Shown piece by piece: positions 5,209-5,249 of a DNA stretch of 5,249 nt (its first letter is position 1; the number at the start of each line of letters is the position of its first letter). A model generated the notes under the pieces. It saw only the letters and a list, made by a program, of their open reading frames with translations, made no database searches and had not been told where the DNA came from. Source of the stretch: Pelotomaculum sp. UBA3102. GTDB lineage: Bacteria > Bacillota > Desulfotomaculia > Desulfotomaculales > Pelotomaculaceae. The DNA lies in assembly GCA_002365865.1 (NCBI GenBank), contig DFAQ01000022.1, forward strand, positions 1 through 5,249. Reading direction: 5' to 3'. Both the position numbers and the translations under genes were made by a program.

Positions 5209-5249
5209 ATGTATGATACCATGTCGCGGGAAGTAAGGATACCGGCGGG
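5196..5249 (-). CDS. ecfA1: Partial: probable C-terminal end of EcfA1
   Basis: A reading frame enters from the right edge and gives PAGILTSRDMVSYICSL before TAA at 5196-5198. This resembles EcfA1 C-termini, which end with a short ILT-x-x-x-LV-type helix, and EcfA1 is expected exactly here in the Firmicutes gene order. The frame overlaps the ecfA2 start by 13 bases, a layout common for translationally coupled genes. Only 17 codons are visible, so the identification rests mainly on context. Confidence 0.5.
   Translation of the reverse strand, partial: PAGILTSRDMVSYICSL

Overview
The window is a piece of a Gram-positive (Firmicutes/Clostridia) chromosome. The gene order ecfA1-ecfA2-ecfT-truA-rplM-rpsI is the classic Firmicutes arrangement found downstream of the rpoA-rplQ ribosomal cluster. 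The Shine-Dalgarno sites are strong, GTG and TTG starts occur, and an Amj-type lipid II flippase is present. GC-rich codon use and protein style resemble the Peptococcaceae (Desulfotomaculum/Pelotomaculum-like). That placement is an inference from reading, not a database match.

Every convincing gene is on the minus strand, so transcription runs from high to low coordinates. At the right edge (5249 to 5196) lies what looks like the last codons of EcfA1, overlapping the start of ecfA2 (5208-4357). A small coiled-coil gene (4317-3931) follows, then ecfT (3919-3119) and truA (3102-2326). The gaps among the last three genes are only 11-16 bases. The ECF genes encode the shared energy module for vitamin and metal uptake, and truA modifies the tRNA anticodon arm. 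The coiled-coil gene is not part of the textbook order and is the main gene-level oddity.

A near-consensus sigma-A promoter (2251-2279) and a roughly 90-base structured leader precede rplM (2155-1721) and rpsI (1701-1309), which encode ribosomal proteins L13 and S9. A perfect, bidirectional hairpin terminator (1280-1310) begins inside the rpsI stop codon.

The 400-base gap from 909 to 1308 holds no credible gene. Most of it is an imperfect inverted-repeat element of about 267 bases (999-1265). It has 12-bp perfect terminal repeats, a TTTATACT direct repeat at its flanks, and a separate GGGGACA/TGTCCCC hairpin at its centre. It looks like a non-autonomous mobile or repetitive element parked between the rpsI terminator and the next gene.

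The left end carries a monocistronic amj-like gene (908-36), probably a lipid II flippase. A perfect 17-bp tandem duplication overlaps its stop codon. I see no clearly new multi-gene system. The best candidates for follow-up are the inverted-repeat element, the coiled-coil insertion in the ECF operon, and the altered ABC signature motif of EcfA2.
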